DNA of 64,000 nucleotides from Bacillota bacterium (GCA_030057655.1 JASGUQ010000041.1:119539-183538), one strand, 5' to 3'; positions 26,377-35,029 are shown, numbered from the stretch's first letter. A program made the numbers and translations. Notes: a model not told the origin generated them from the letters alone.

Positions 26377-27045
26377 TTATCGGTCTCTGATTTTTCGCAA
26401 ACCCAGGAGCAGACGGGAAAGCACCAGCTGCAGCGCCACCAGCAGCAGAATCCACCAGAACACGCCCAGTTTGCCGTCCCCGATCGCGAAAATGCTGTTT
26501 TTCTCATAGTCCATGAAAAAATAAGGCGCCGCGCCTGTGCGGAATCGGAAGGAAAAAACTGTCAGCGCCAGGAAAAACAGGAGATAGAGGGCCGGAAGGA
26601 CAAGCCCCTGTGCGGCCTTCAATTTGCCTTTTTCGCTCTGATCAAAAAGCACAAAGTCCGCGCAGGCCATGAGCGGCACCAGGTTGTGGACCAGCAGGTT
26701 GTTCAGGGATAAGAGGTAACTTTTGGGCAAACTGGGCAGCAAAAGCAGGTTGAAAACTGTAAAGGTCAGCAGGATGCCTGAAGCGAGGATAAAGCGCAGG
26801 GTATGAAGAAGGGGCGGATGCTGAGCCTCCCTGCCGTCCCGAATGGCCCTTGCTTCCCTTGCCAGCAGCACGAAGGCCAGCAAAATGACCAGGATGTTGG
26901 AGATGTTGGTGTAATAGAACAGGTTTTCCGCAGACCTAAAACCGGAGCGCCCGAAGGTCAGGATCTGACCCAGGACGCCCAGGATAACGATCAGGGTTTT
27001 TAAGATAATGGACCTGAAACGGGGTTCAGCGAAGCGCCTGAGCAT
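26377..27045 (-). CDS. Pr6Pr-type six-helix membrane protein
   Basis: 222 residues with about six membrane helices. The pattern FYYTNISN near the start, a His in LLVHNLVPLMACADF and the PYFFMDYEK segment match the Pr6Pr family (distantly related to FAR-17a/AIG1 proteins). Biochemical role unknown. It begins 8 bases after glutamate dehydrogenase and is the last gene of a six-gene reverse-strand operon. Confidence 0.75.
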   Translation of the reverse strand: MLRRFAEPRFRSIILKTLIVILGVLGQILTFGRSGFRSAENLFYYTNISNILVILLAFVLLAREARAIRDGREAQHPPLLHTLRFILASGILLTFTVFNLLLLPSLPKSYLLSLNNLLVHNLVPLMACADFVLFDQSEKGKLKAAQGLVLPALYLLFFLALTVFSFRFRTGAAPYFFMDYEKNSIFAIGDGKLGVFWWILLLVALQLVLSRLLLGLRKIRDR

Positions 27046-27053
27046 GGGTTTTA

Positions 27054-28388
27054 TTACACGGCCCCTTGCGCCATCATGGCCTCCGCCACCTTCAGGAAGC
27101 CCGCGATGTTGGCGCCGGTAACATAGTCCAGGGGATCGGCGTACTTGGCCGCGGTCTTTGAAATGTTTTCAAAGATGGCGTTCATGATGCCGTGCAGTTT
27201 CTGATCGACCTCTTCAGCGCTCCAGGACAGGCGCATGGAGTTCTGGCTCATTTCAAGCGCGCTGACCGCGACGCCGCCGGCGTTGGCCGCTTTGCCGGAA
27301 ACAAAGAGCACGCCGCTTTTCTGCAGGTGATGGGTCGCGTCGATGGTGGTGGGCATGTTGGCGCCCTCGGCGACCGCCTTGACGCCGTTTTTAACCAGCG
27401 CCTGAGCGCTTAAAAGGGGCAGCTCGTTCTGCGTGGCGCAGGGGAGCGCCAGGTCGCAGGGCGTCTGCCAGATGTCCCCGCCCTCAACATAGCGTCCCTT
27501 GCCGGCGCGAGCGGGGTATTCGCTGATGCGTCCGCGCTCCTTCAGCTTGATCTCCTTGACCACATCCAGGGCAATGCCCGATTCATCCACGACATAGCCG
27601 TTTGAGTCGCTCATCGCGATCACGGTCGCGCCCAGTTGGGCCGCTTTCTCAGCTGCGAAAATGGCCACGTTGCCGGAGCCTGAAATCACGGTCTTCATGC
27701 CCGAAACAGACAGCTTGTTGGCTTTCAGCATGGCGTCCACCATGTACAAAAGACCATAGCCCGTCGCCTGGGTACGGCCCGCAGAGCCGCCAAAGGTCAG
27801 CCCTTTACCGGTGTAAACGCCAGTGTACTGGCCGGTGATCCGCTTGTACTGGCCGTACATATAGCCCACCTCGCGCGCGCCCACCCCGATGTCCCCGGCA
27901 GGGACGTCCATGTCCGCGCCGATGTGGCGGTACAATTCGGTAATCAGGCTCTGGCAAAACCGCATGACCTCGCCGTCGGACTTTCCCTTGGGGTCAAAAT
28001 CGCTGCCGCCTTTGCCGCCGCCGATGGGCAGGCCGGTCAGGCTGTTTTTAAGCGTCTGCTCCAGCCCCAAAAACTTTAACACGCTTAAATTAACAGATGG
28101 ATGAAAGCGCATCCCGCCCTTGTAGGGGCCGATGGCGGAATTGAACTGGACCCGGTAGGCGCGGTTGACCTGCACCCCGCCCTTGTCGTCCAGCCAGGGA
28201 ACGCGGAAGATGATGACGCGCTCCGGCTCCACAAAACGCTCCAGCAGGTTGGCTTTTTCATACTCCGGGTGGGCGTCAAACACCGGGGACAGCGCGGGCA
28301 GCATCTCCTCCGCTGCCTGAAGAAATTCCTTTTCATGGGCGTTGCGCGCCTTTAAGTCATCCAAAACCTTCTGCACATAAGCGTTCAT
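27054..28388 (-). CDS. gdhA: glutamate dehydrogenase (hexameric, NADP-type)
   Basis: 444 residues, full length for the hexameric bacterial enzyme. Converts 2-oxoglutarate and ammonia to L-glutamate. Substrate and catalytic motifs: MRFHPSVNLSVLKFLG, LPIGGGKGGSDFDPKGKSD with the catalytic Lys, VPAGDIGVGAREVGYMYGQY; the nucleotide fold VISGSGNVAIFAAEKAAQLG. NADP preference is inferred from similarity. It lies 14 bases after the D-Ala-D-Ala ligase-like gene, which is unusual context for gdhA. Confidence 0.96.
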   Translation of the reverse strand: MNAYVQKVLDDLKARNAHEKEFLQAAEEMLPALSPVFDAHPEYEKANLLERFVEPERVIIFRVPWLDDKGGVQVNRAYRVQFNSAIGPYKGGMRFHPSVNLSVLKFLGLEQTLKNSLTGLPIGGGKGGSDFDPKGKSDGEVMRFCQSLITELYRHIGADMDVPAGDIGVGAREVGYMYGQYKRITGQYTGVYTGKGLTFGGSAGRTQATGYGLLYMVDAMLKANKLSVSGMKTVISGSGNVAIFAAEKAAQLGATVIAMSDSNGYVVDESGIALDVVKEIKLKERGRISEYPARAGKGRYVEGGDIWQTPCDLALPCATQNELPLLSAQALVKNGVKAVAEGANMPTTIDATHHLQKSGVLFVSGKAANAGGVAVSALEMSQNSMRLSWSAEEVDQKLHGIMNAIFENISKTAAKYADPLDYVTGANIAGFLKVAEAMMAQGAV

Positions 28389-28402
28389 ACCGTTTGCCTC
28401 CC

Positions 28403-29617
28403 TTAAGCTTTGCTGCCCTTTGCGCCTGATTGCTCATTGGAAAGGGCCATTGAAATGATCTCCGACTGGAAGGACGAAGTGCCGCGGTCTTTCTGCCGGT
28501 GGGCTTCAAAGGCCAGATCCACCAGGCGGTCGATCAATTTGCGGTAGGGCAGCCCTTCACCTGTCTTATCCCACAGGTAGAAGGCCAGGGAGCCGGGAAT
28601 GGTGTTGATCTCCGTGATGTACAAGCCCCCTGTGGCTTCGTCCATCATAAAATCTACACGAACGACGCCTTTGCAATCAAGGGCTTTGAAGATGGAAACG
28701 GCGATTCTCTGCACTTTTTGTGTGTCTTCTTCGCTGATGGGCGCCGGGATGATCCGGCTCAGCGCGGCCATGCCGGAGGCGTTTCCACCCTGAAGATATT
28801 TTCCCTCATAGGTTAACAATTTGTCATCTGTATGTCTGACCGGCTGTTCCACAACGGAGGGATAGACCTCCTCATCAAAACCAAGCACGGAGCAGTTGAC
28901 CTCCCGGGGGTTGGTCAGCCCTTCCTCGATCAGCACCCTGCGGTCCAGGGTAAAAGCGACCCGCAGCGCTTTTTTCAGCTGCTCCCGGTTCTCCGCCCGG
29001 TCCACGCCGATGGAGGAGCCCAGGTTGGCGGGCTTTACATAGACCGGATAAGGCAGTTCCTTTTCAACCGCTTCGCAGGCCGCCTCCTCATCTTTTTCAA
29101 AGGCGGTGCGGGTTAAGGAGGTATCCTTCAAAACAGGGAAGTCAAAGCCGCGGAATATGCGCTTCATCATGACCTTGTCCATGCCCACCGCGCTTCCTGC
29201 AACGCCAGTCGAGGCGTAGGGGAGGTCCATCATTTCAAGCACGCCCTGCATGCTGCCGTCCTCTCCGTTCATGCCATGGAAAACCGGGATGACGCAGTCC
29301 AGCTTGGCCGCCGCGTAGCGGGTCTCGCCCATGAAGGGCTTGCCGCGCTTGACAGCGACGAGGGCATGGGAACGCGCGGTCAGGTCGGGGTAGACGCGGG
29401 TCAATTTGCTTTTTCTGGGGTCAAAATTCAGATAGGTCTCCATCTTCCACAAGGCGCCGCCGGTAAACCATTCGCCTTTTTTGCTGATGTACACCGGGAT
29501 CACCTCATAGCGGAAGGGATCGGCCATGCTCATCAGCTGCAGGGCTGAAACGATGGATACGTCATGTTCCGTGCTGCGGCTGCCAAAGAGGACGCCCAGT
29601 TTGATCTTTTCTTTCAT
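28403..29617 (-). CDS. ddl: D-alanine--D-alanine ligase-like ATP-grasp enzyme
   Basis: 404 residues from the ATG at 29617, which is six bases after AGGAGG; an ATG six bases earlier touches the ribosome site. Ddl residues are present: Glu in STEHDVS, Ser in NLGSSIGVDR, Lys-Tyr in the omega loop (YEGKYLQGG), Arg in VRVDFMMDE and Asn in EINTIPG. The Lys-Tyr suggests D-Ala-D-Ala rather than D-lactate as product. The C-terminus is about 40 residues longer than E. coli DdlB. It sits next to a membrane-anchored MurF-like gene, so the pair may make a wall-precursor end or a dipeptide side product. Whether it is the main Ddl is unknown. Confidence 0.85.
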   Translation of the reverse strand: MKEKIKLGVLFGSRSTEHDVSIVSALQLMSMADPFRYEVIPVYISKKGEWFTGGALWKMETYLNFDPRKSKLTRVYPDLTARSHALVAVKRGKPFMGETRYAAAKLDCVIPVFHGMNGEDGSMQGVLEMMDLPYASTGVAGSAVGMDKVMMKRIFRGFDFPVLKDTSLTRTAFEKDEEAACEAVEKELPYPVYVKPANLGSSIGVDRAENREQLKKALRVAFTLDRRVLIEEGLTNPREVNCSVLGFDEEVYPSVVEQPVRHTDDKLLTYEGKYLQGGNASGMAALSRIIPAPISEEDTQKVQRIAVSIFKALDCKGVVRVDFMMDEATGGLYITEINTIPGSLAFYLWDKTGEGLPYRKLIDRLVDLAFEAHRQKDRGTSSFQSEIISMALSNEQSGAKGSKA

Positions 29618-29629
29618 GTTCATCCTCCT

Positions 29630-31240
29630 TTACGCGTAATGGTCGGGCAGGTCGTTCTCATACAGGATCACGTCCCCCAAACCAAAGGTTTCAGAGATAT
29701 ACTCGTTGGCCAGGGCGAGGCTTGGGAACACGTGGATGCTGTCCTCCGGCATCCCGCTTTCAAGCAGGCCTTCTTTGATCGGCCTGGTGTGCTTTTCACC
29801 GATCAGAATGGCGATCTGGGCCACTGCCGCGATGTCGTTGCCAAGGCGGCGGTTGGCGGAAGCCTCATGCCTGCCCAACTCAATAAACCCGGGCGTGACC
29901 ACGATCAGCCGGCCGGGATGGGCGGCAAGCACCTCCAGGGCCTTTTTGCTGGAGTCGGGGTTGGAGTTGAAACCATTGTTGATGGCCGTATAGCCCTTTT
30001 GATGGATGTAAGTTTGAAGCCTGGACGCGATGGGCGCGACCTCCGTCAAAGCCTGCGCGATCTTGTCCGGGCTGATACCCAGATGAAGCGCCATGGCTGC
30101 GGCCAAAAGAATGTTTGTGATGTTGTGTTCGCCGCTTAAGCGGGTCGTGACAGGCCAGCGCTCGCTCGTGTTCCTGCAGATCGTGAAGGTAGCGCCCTTG
30201 GTAGTCAATATGACATCCTCCGCCCACAGGTCATCCCCGGGGTTTCCAACGATCGCCTTGCCGATCTCCGCCTTGCCCCAAGCCTCGCTCACCCGCTTTC
30301 CGTCATTGTGGAAGACGGCGAAGCCATCCCCGGGCAGGGCGCGGATCAGGTCGGTCTTGGTGGAGGCGATCCGCTCAATGCTCTTCATGGTCTCCAGGTG
30401 CTGGGGGCCGATGGAGGTCAGGATGCCGTATTTGGGTCTGACAAAGCGGCACAATACCCGGATGTCCTGGGGATGGCGCGCGCCCATCTCCGCGATAAAA
30501 AAGCGGTGCTCCGGCCCCAGTTCCTCCCTGATGCAGCGGGAGAGGCCCATGGGCGTATTGACGCTGGCAGGGCTTGCAAGGGTGGGCTGCGACTGGGACA
30601 GCATTGCGTAGAGCAGGTTTTTAACCGTGGTTTTTCCATAGGAGCCCGTGATGCCGATGACCTCAAGCCCTGATTTGCGGTAGACGCTCAGCACGCGCCT
30701 GGCGTCCAGGCGGTAGAGCATTTGGATGCCCTTTTCAAGCGGCCAGACCAGTAGCATGGCGATCAGCACCCACAACGGGGTCAAAAGCGGGATGAAGCCC
30801 GAAAGCACAAAAGAAAGCCTGTTGCAATAAAGCAAGCAGACAAGCGCTACCCCCACAAGAAAGAGGGTAACATACAGCCTTTTGATCCGCGCGGTCATGA
30901 CCAGCGGCACCTTGACCGCCTTTTCCCGGTAGGTAACAAGGGAGAGCAGGTAGGCCAAAAACTGCAGGAGGATAAAGACAAAAAGGGAGAGGACAAAGGC
31001 CAAAGCCGGCGACGCCTGCACGATCAAAAGGCCGATCAGCAGGAGAATAATCGAGGCCAGGCTGAAAGCCGCCCCCGGCCAGAAGCTGTGAAGCGCCCTT
31101 CTGCGCACGGTGCGGAGGAAGCCGCCAAACTGGTAGCTGCTTAATTGCACAAACTGCATGATCTGGCGTGCCAGGATCAGCATGCCCGTTACCGGGGCCA
31201 GCCACAGCAAGACATAAGCCAGGGCTAAAAAGAAGTTCAC
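29630..31240 (-). CDS. membrane-anchored MurF-like Mur ligase
   Basis: 536 residues. Residues 1-170 form five or six membrane helices, absent from canonical MurF. Residues about 190-536 are a Mur ligase: P-loop GITGSYGKTT (196-205), the Glu/Lys region FFIAEMGARHPQDIR, and the later domain with SGEHNITNILLAAAMAL and NNGFNSNPDSSKKALEVL, which in MurF contacts UDP-MurNAc-tripeptide. The C-terminal domain is complete. It would ligate D-Ala-D-Ala or a related dipeptide to a wall precursor at the membrane. It overlaps the hydrolase gene by 4 bases. It may be a second MurF or a divergent ligase. Confidence 0.82.
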   Translation of the reverse strand: MNFFLALAYVLLWLAPVTGMLILARQIMQFVQLSSYQFGGFLRTVRRRALHSFWPGAAFSLASIILLLIGLLIVQASPALAFVLSLFVFILLQFLAYLLSLVTYREKAVKVPLVMTARIKRLYVTLFLVGVALVCLLYCNRLSFVLSGFIPLLTPLWVLIAMLLVWPLEKGIQMLYRLDARRVLSVYRKSGLEVIGITGSYGKTTVKNLLYAMLSQSQPTLASPASVNTPMGLSRCIREELGPEHRFFIAEMGARHPQDIRVLCRFVRPKYGILTSIGPQHLETMKSIERIASTKTDLIRALPGDGFAVFHNDGKRVSEAWGKAEIGKAIVGNPGDDLWAEDVILTTKGATFTICRNTSERWPVTTRLSGEHNITNILLAAAMALHLGISPDKIAQALTEVAPIASRLQTYIHQKGYTAINNGFNSNPDSSKKALEVLAAHPGRLIVVTPGFIELGRHEASANRRLGNDIAAVAQIAILIGEKHTRPIKEGLLESGMPEDSIHVFPSLALANEYISETFGLGDVILYENDLPDHYA

Positions 31241-32034
31241 GCTTCCTCCACCTCCTCTAAAAACACCTCAACCGCGGTGACAAAGCGGCTCAACTGGTTC
31301 TTGTAGGCAAAGTGGTCATCCGCCTCATAGACCAAAAGCCGCGCGTTTTGCAGCTCTTTTTCCATCACCCTGCCCATCCACAAGGGGGTCGCGGTGTCGT
31401 TCTCCCCCCAGATCAAAAGGGTCTGCTGCTTGATCTTGGGCAGCAGCGGGCGCAGGTCTTTTTTGACCACGCGGCTGAAGCTGCCGCGCAGGCTTTCAGG
31501 CGTGGCCAGATAGTCGTTTGAGGAAAACTCTTTGCGAAGCGCTGTGAGCCACTTGTCTTTCTGCGGCCGAAGCTTCGGAAAAAGCCCCATGACGTCAAGG
31601 CCCAGCCGCCCCAGCTTGAAGGTGGTTTTTCTCAGCCAGGACTTAAAATTGGGCTTGGGCCTTAAACCCGCGCAGCCGGTCAGCACCAGGGGGCCGACCC
31701 TTTGAGGCTCATTGGCGGCCAGCCAGAGCGCGACGCGCCCGCCAAAGGAGTGGGCGATGACAACGGGCTGTTCAATGTTCAACTGATCCATGATGGACAG
31801 GACGTACAGCGCGTAGTCAGACACCTCGTAATTCTCATCCGGCAGGCCGGAAGTCCCGTGTCCCGGAAACTCCACCATGGTGACCTGATGGTTTTTCTTT
31901 AATCGGTTCGCAAGCGGCCTCAGGTGTTTTTCCAGGGTCACGCTGCTTGGGCCCCAGCCGTGCAGCAGGAGGATCGGGCTGCCTTCGCCCGTTTGCTCCA
32001 CATGGGCGGGGATGCCCCTTGAGGTCAGAATCAT
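31237..32034 (-). CDS. alpha/beta hydrolase
   Basis: 265 residues, cytoplasmic. Oxyanion-hole motif LLLHGWG near residues 23-28, nucleophile elbow AHSFGG (Ser96), acid Asp213 in GENDTATP and His241 in DDHFAY complete the triad. Overlaps both neighbours by 4 bases (ATGA), so translation of the three is coupled. The substrate is unknown; linkage to wall-ligase genes suggests an ester or amide of a wall precursor or lipid. Confidence 0.85.
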   Translation of the reverse strand: MILTSRGIPAHVEQTGEGSPILLLHGWGPSSVTLEKHLRPLANRLKKNHQVTMVEFPGHGTSGLPDENYEVSDYALYVLSIMDQLNIEQPVVIAHSFGGRVALWLAANEPQRVGPLVLTGCAGLRPKPNFKSWLRKTTFKLGRLGLDVMGLFPKLRPQKDKWLTALRKEFSSNDYLATPESLRGSFSRVVKKDLRPLLPKIKQQTLLIWGENDTATPLWMGRVMEKELQNARLLVYEADDHFAYKNQLSRFVTAVEVFLEEVEEA

Positions 32035-32516
32035 TTGTTTATCCTTTCCGCGTCAAACTCATCCGCGATCAGAATATAGCGGCATTTCGCGGGCGAGTTC
32101 ATACACAATGGGCGGTACTTGTAAGGGACAGGGACAATGTTTTCAAGCACGCATCCCAATTGTTCGCAGGTTTTCCGGGAGGGCAGGTTGTCCTTGTCCG
32201 TCGTAATGGTCAGCGTTTGGAAACCAAAGGAGCGGATGACTGGAAGCATAGCGCGGACCGCCTGACCTGCGTAGCCGTGCCCCCTGAAGGGCTCCTCCAC
32301 GCGGTAGCCGATGTGGCCCAGGTAATAGATCTCCGGGCTTTCGCCCACGCGCAGACTGACATAGCCCATGTAGGTGTCATCCGTCAGCGGGAAGATGTCG
32401 TAGGTCAGGTTCTCCCTGATCCCCAGGCTCCTGTCCCGCAGCGTCCTTTCCCTGAGCACCAGCCTGATCTCATCCCCATAAAGGACATTGTAGGGGAAGA
32501 ACAAGCGTCTGAACAA
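32031..32516 (-). CDS. GNAT-family acetyltransferase (RimJ/RimL-like)
   Basis: 161 residues with a TTG start that follows GGAGG by five bases. The acetyl-CoA loop EEPFRGHGYAGQAVRAM and the second motif LTITTDKDNLPSRKTCEQLG are typical GNAT features. First gene of the operon and coupled to the alpha/beta hydrolase. Substrate unknown: an amine of an amino acid, peptide or wall component is plausible. Confidence 0.8.
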   Translation of the reverse strand: MFRRLFFPYNVLYGDEIRLVLRERTLRDRSLGIRENLTYDIFPLTDDTYMGYVSLRVGESPEIYYLGHIGYRVEEPFRGHGYAGQAVRAMLPVIRSFGFQTLTITTDKDNLPSRKTCEQLGCVLENIVPVPYKYRPLCMNSPAKCRYILIADEFDAERINK

Positions 32517-32546
32517 ATCCGCCTCCAGAAAAGTAATGCGCTTGCT

Positions 32547-32577
32547 ATTATATCACAGCCGCAAACCCCCGGCTCAA
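32547..32577 (-). promoter_or_regulatory. possible promoter of the GNAT-to-Pr6Pr operon
   Basis: Minus-strand TATAAT at 32547-32552 about 30 bases before the start codon is clear; the -35 (TTGAGC at 32572-32577, 19-base spacing) is weak. Confidence 0.45.
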
Positions 32578-32646
32578 TAAAGTTGCGTGAAGGGTTTGCA
32601 ATTTAAAGAACGCGGAACAAGCAATACTTCTTTGAAAATCAAACAC

Positions 32647-32683
32647 CAGACCGCGCCGGGATGTTTTCCCGCAGCGCGGCCTG
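32647..32683 (-). terminator. strong hairpin after the ferritin-like gene
   Basis: On the minus strand CAGGCCGCGC-T-GCGGG pairs with CCCG-G-GCGCGG-T-CTG around an A-rich loop, with a modest U-rich tail (GTGTTTGATTTT). Probable terminator of the DUF2202 gene. Confidence 0.65.
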
Positions 32684-32704
32684 AATTTTTCTTTGGTGTC
32701 TTGT

Positions 32705-33235
32705 TTATTTGCCCCTGCGCCGGCCTTCGCCTTGCCTGTCCGCGTTGCGCTGGAATGCGCGCAGGTGGTTCTCCGAAGCCCGCTTCAGCCTTTCAAACAG
32801 ATCCCTCACATCATCCGGCAGGTCATCCTGTTTGAGGAAGGTGTCATACATCCCGATGTTGTTTATTTCGGCAGTTATACCGATTTGATAGATCTCATCT
32901 AGCGTACCCGGCAGCGCCACATGCTGGCTTGAGGTGTCTTCCGGCAAAGCGACGCCGTATTTGGTCAGAAGCGGCATAATCAGTTCCGCATGGGTCACTT
33001 CCGCCTGCATAATGTTGGAAAAGGGCCTGTCCATGCCGAATTTCTGAATGATTGCCTCATATTCCGCCCGGGCCAGGTATTCGTCCTGGATCGCGTAGGT
33101 CAGCATCTCTTCCACCGTGTAGGTTTTGCCTTCCACAAGGTTGCCCGCTCCAAAGCTTTCAGCGGCCAAGCCCGCGACGGGCAGCGCCAGCGCCAACACC
33201 AACGCGGTTAAAACAATCCATTTCTTGTTTTTCAT
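32705..33235 (-). CDS. secreted ferritin-like DUF2202 protein
   Basis: 176 residues with a signal peptide (MKNKKWIVLTALVLALALPV, cleavage near LAAES). The rest is a four-helix bundle with metal-type residues: Glu pairs in DEYLARAEYEAI, Glu/His in AEVTHAELIMP, Glu in TAEINNIGMYDTF and Glu/His in ASENHLRAF, matching the diiron pattern of DUF2202. The C-terminus is basic (RQGEGRRRGK). Function in the family is not established; extracellular metal oxidation or peroxide scavenging is a guess. It is divergent from an ECF sigma gene. Confidence 0.82.
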   Translation of the reverse strand: MKNKKWIVLTALVLALALPVAGLAAESFGAGNLVEGKTYTVEEMLTYAIQDEYLARAEYEAIIQKFGMDRPFSNIMQAEVTHAELIMPLLTKYGVALPEDTSSQHVALPGTLDEIYQIGITAEINNIGMYDTFLKQDDLPDDVRDLFERLKRASENHLRAFQRNADRQGEGRRRGK

Positions 33236-33369
33236 CTTGTTTTCTTTCCTTTCTTCTTGGCATTCCCTTGCCGTGATTTCATCCTACCCCTTATTTGTGT
33301 CAAAATTGTGTTTTCTTTTGGGAGAAAATGGAACTTTTCAGCAGGTTAAAATGCTGGGACTTTTTGTGA

Positions 33370-33396
33370 TGCGACATTTTTCCCCTTCCCTTCGTC
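33370..33396 (+). promoter_or_regulatory. possible ECF-type autoregulated promoter
   Basis: TGCGAC (33370-33375), 17 bases, CGTC (33393-33396), resembling the TGAAAC-N16/17-CGTC sites of Bacillus ECF sigma factors. It is 28 bases before the sigma start codon. The -35 is imperfect, so this is tentative. Confidence 0.35.
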
Positions 33397-33423
33397 TATA
33401 CTGGTGAAAGGAGGTGGCAGCGG

Positions 33424-33951
33424 ATGGAAGTTGTTCAGGGCCCGGACAACACCCTTGAAAAAAACCTGTTGTTTGAAAAACTGGTGGCTGACCACCAGAC
33501 CAGCCTTTTGCGCACCTGCTATCTTTTCCTGCGCGACCGCGGTCTGGCGGAGGACGCGGTTTCAGAAACCTTCCTGAAAGCCTATAAAAATTTTGAAGGT
33601 TTCCGCGGCGACAGCAGCGAAAAGACCTGGCTCATGCGCATCGCGGTCAATGTCTGCCGGGATATGCAAAGAACTTCCTGGTTCCTCTATGTCAACCGCA
33701 GGATCACCCCGGACATGCTGCCGGAGACGGCGGACGAACCGGAGCCTAACGAAGACAGCCTGCTGCTTGAGATCTTAAATCTCCCAAAGAAGTTGCGCGA
33801 GGTTGTCATCCTCTACTACTATCAAAACTACGATACAAGCGAAATCGCTGACTTGCTGGGGATCGCCCGCTCCTCTGTATCCTCAAGGCTGCAAAGGGCG
33901 CGCACAAAACTCCGCGAAGTCTTGGAAAGGACGGTCAGGTATGAACAATAA
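33424..33951 (+). CDS. ECF-subfamily RNA polymerase sigma factor
   Basis: 175 residues, ATG eight bases after AGGAGG. Region 2 (LLRTCYLFLRDRGLAEDAVSE, LKAYKNFEGFRG, WLMRIAVNVCRD) and region 4 (LPKKLREVVILYYYQNYDTSEIA with the helix-turn-helix LLGIARSSVSSRLQRARTKL) are both complete. It overlaps a downstream membrane protein by 11 bases, the usual arrangement for a sigma/anti-sigma pair. Likely responds to a surface signal. Confidence 0.95.
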   Translation: MEVVQGPDNTLEKNLLFEKLVADHQTSLLRTCYLFLRDRGLAEDAVSETFLKAYKNFEGFRGDSSEKTWLMRIAVNVCRDMQRTSWFLYVNRRITPDMLPETADEPEPNEDSLLLEILNLPKKLREVVILYYYQNYDTSEIADLLGIARSSVSSRLQRARTKLREVLERTVRYEQ

Positions 33952-34846
33952 CGATCAAAAACGGATTCAAAAAGCTTTGGACCACCGCCTGTCCGGTTTA
34001 AAGGGCGATCCTTTTCTGGCGCAGCAGGTCATTGCGGCCGCACAAGGAAAGGAAATCAAAATGAAAAAGAAAATATCTGTGACCCTGGTGTTCGCGCTGA
34101 TCGCGACCCTGCTGGCGGCCACGGCGCTGGCGACCGGGCTGCTGTTCTCAAACCGCTATGACGCCGTGAAGCTGGCCGATCAGGCGCTTCATGACAAATA
34201 CGGCATCACCGACAAAATGATGACGGTCTTCTGCCGCGAGTCCGAACAAAGCGAAAACGGCGTCATGACCTTTACCTATGAATCTATTGAGCACATCGCG
34301 AGGATGGGCGTTTACACCGTCACCGTCAAAGACGGCAAGGCCGAGGCCGTGTGGAGCCTGGATGGGGTGGACACCGCAGGCGGGCTGGAAGCAAAGGCCT
34401 GGGGCGCGGAGCAAGTGGAGATGATGCTAAAAGATTACCCCGCCGTCATGACCTACCTGGGCAACCAGCCGGACGCCTATGCCCAAAAACCCATCCCGGC
34501 GCCCCCGCCCGCGACCGAGGAGGAGCAGGCCATTATCAATGCAAAAATCAAGATTCAGGTCTTAGAAGCGGCCAAAATCACCATGGATGAGGCCAGGGAA
34601 TCCGCCAGGCTGGCCATCGTGAAGGAACATGGCCTGACATCCCTTCAGGAAGAATGCCTTCTGCCATATGACGGCGAGGAATACTTCCAGATGGAGGACG
34701 GCCAGCCCATGTTCATCAAATTCTTCACCATCGACCAGGGTGAAGCGTGGGTGGAAAAGGACGGCATCTATGTCGTGACCGTCAACCTCACGACCGGTGA
34801 AATCGAGGAGATCATCTACGACTCCACCCTGGCCGGAAACGGCTGA
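33941..34846 (+). CDS. membrane protein, probable anti-sigma or sensor partner of the ECF sigma factor
   Basis: 301 residues starting MNNNDQKR inside the sigma gene. A cytoplasmic stretch of about 37 residues is followed by Lys-rich MKKK and one membrane helix (ISVTLVFALIATLLAATALA), then an extracellular region with two PepSY-like alpha/beta segments (VKLADQALHDKYG..., and ITMDEARESARLAIVKEHG... ending in the strand VVTVNLTTGEIEEI). No zinc-binding HxxxCxxC motif is present, so it is not a classical ZAS anti-sigma. The topology and overlap imply sigma control. Confidence 0.7.
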   Translation: MNNNDQKRIQKALDHRLSGLKGDPFLAQQVIAAAQGKEIKMKKKISVTLVFALIATLLAATALATGLLFSNRYDAVKLADQALHDKYGITDKMMTVFCRESEQSENGVMTFTYESIEHIARMGVYTVTVKDGKAEAVWSLDGVDTAGGLEAKAWGAEQVEMMLKDYPAVMTYLGNQPDAYAQKPIPAPPPATEEEQAIINAKIKIQVLEAAKITMDEARESARLAIVKEHGLTSLQEECLLPYDGEEYFQMEDGQPMFIKFFTIDQGEAWVEKDGIYVVTVNLTTGEIEEIIYDSTLAGNG

Positions 34847-34876
34847 CAGAATCTGACAAAATCTTTCCTATGACCG

Positions 34877-34896
34877 CGCCGCCCTTCGGGGCGGCG
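34877..34896. terminator. GC-rich hairpin with TTCG loop
   Basis: CGCCGCCC and GGGCGGCG enclose TTCG, an extra-stable tetraloop. There is no U-run, so it may stop RNA decay rather than end transcription. Lies about 30 bases after the sigma partner gene. Confidence 0.5.
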
Positions 34897-34963
34897 ATTG
34901 CGTGTCAAAGAATTGTCTGCGGACACTTCCTTGAATTTTCCCAGCAGTCTCATCATCCAACGC

Positions 34964-34992
34964 TTGCTTTATCGTCCAAAAACGATTAAAAT
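34964..34992 (+). promoter_or_regulatory. promoter of the Fic gene
   Basis: TTGCTT (34964-34969), 17-base spacer, TAAAAT (34987-34992). Both elements are embedded in the inverted repeat described in the next entry. Confidence 0.6.
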
Positions 34993-35003
34993 TGGACGAT
35001 AAA
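34968..35003. promoter_or_regulatory. 11-bp inverted repeat, operator of the Fic gene
   Basis: TTTATCGTCCA (34968-34978) and TGGACGATAAA (34993-35003) are perfect complements with a 14-base gap. They overlap the -35/spacer and the bases just after the -10, a classic repressor position. A further half site TGGACGA lies at 35012-35018, and a near match CATCATCCA lies upstream around 34951. Confidence 0.75.
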
Positions 35004-35029
35004 GATCAGGCTGGACGAAAGGGCGCATC

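Noticed and set aside
28403..29617. vancomycin-type D-Ala-D-Lac ligase
   Set aside because: The omega loop keeps Lys-Tyr as in D-Ala-D-Ala ligases, and no vanH or vanX lies nearby.
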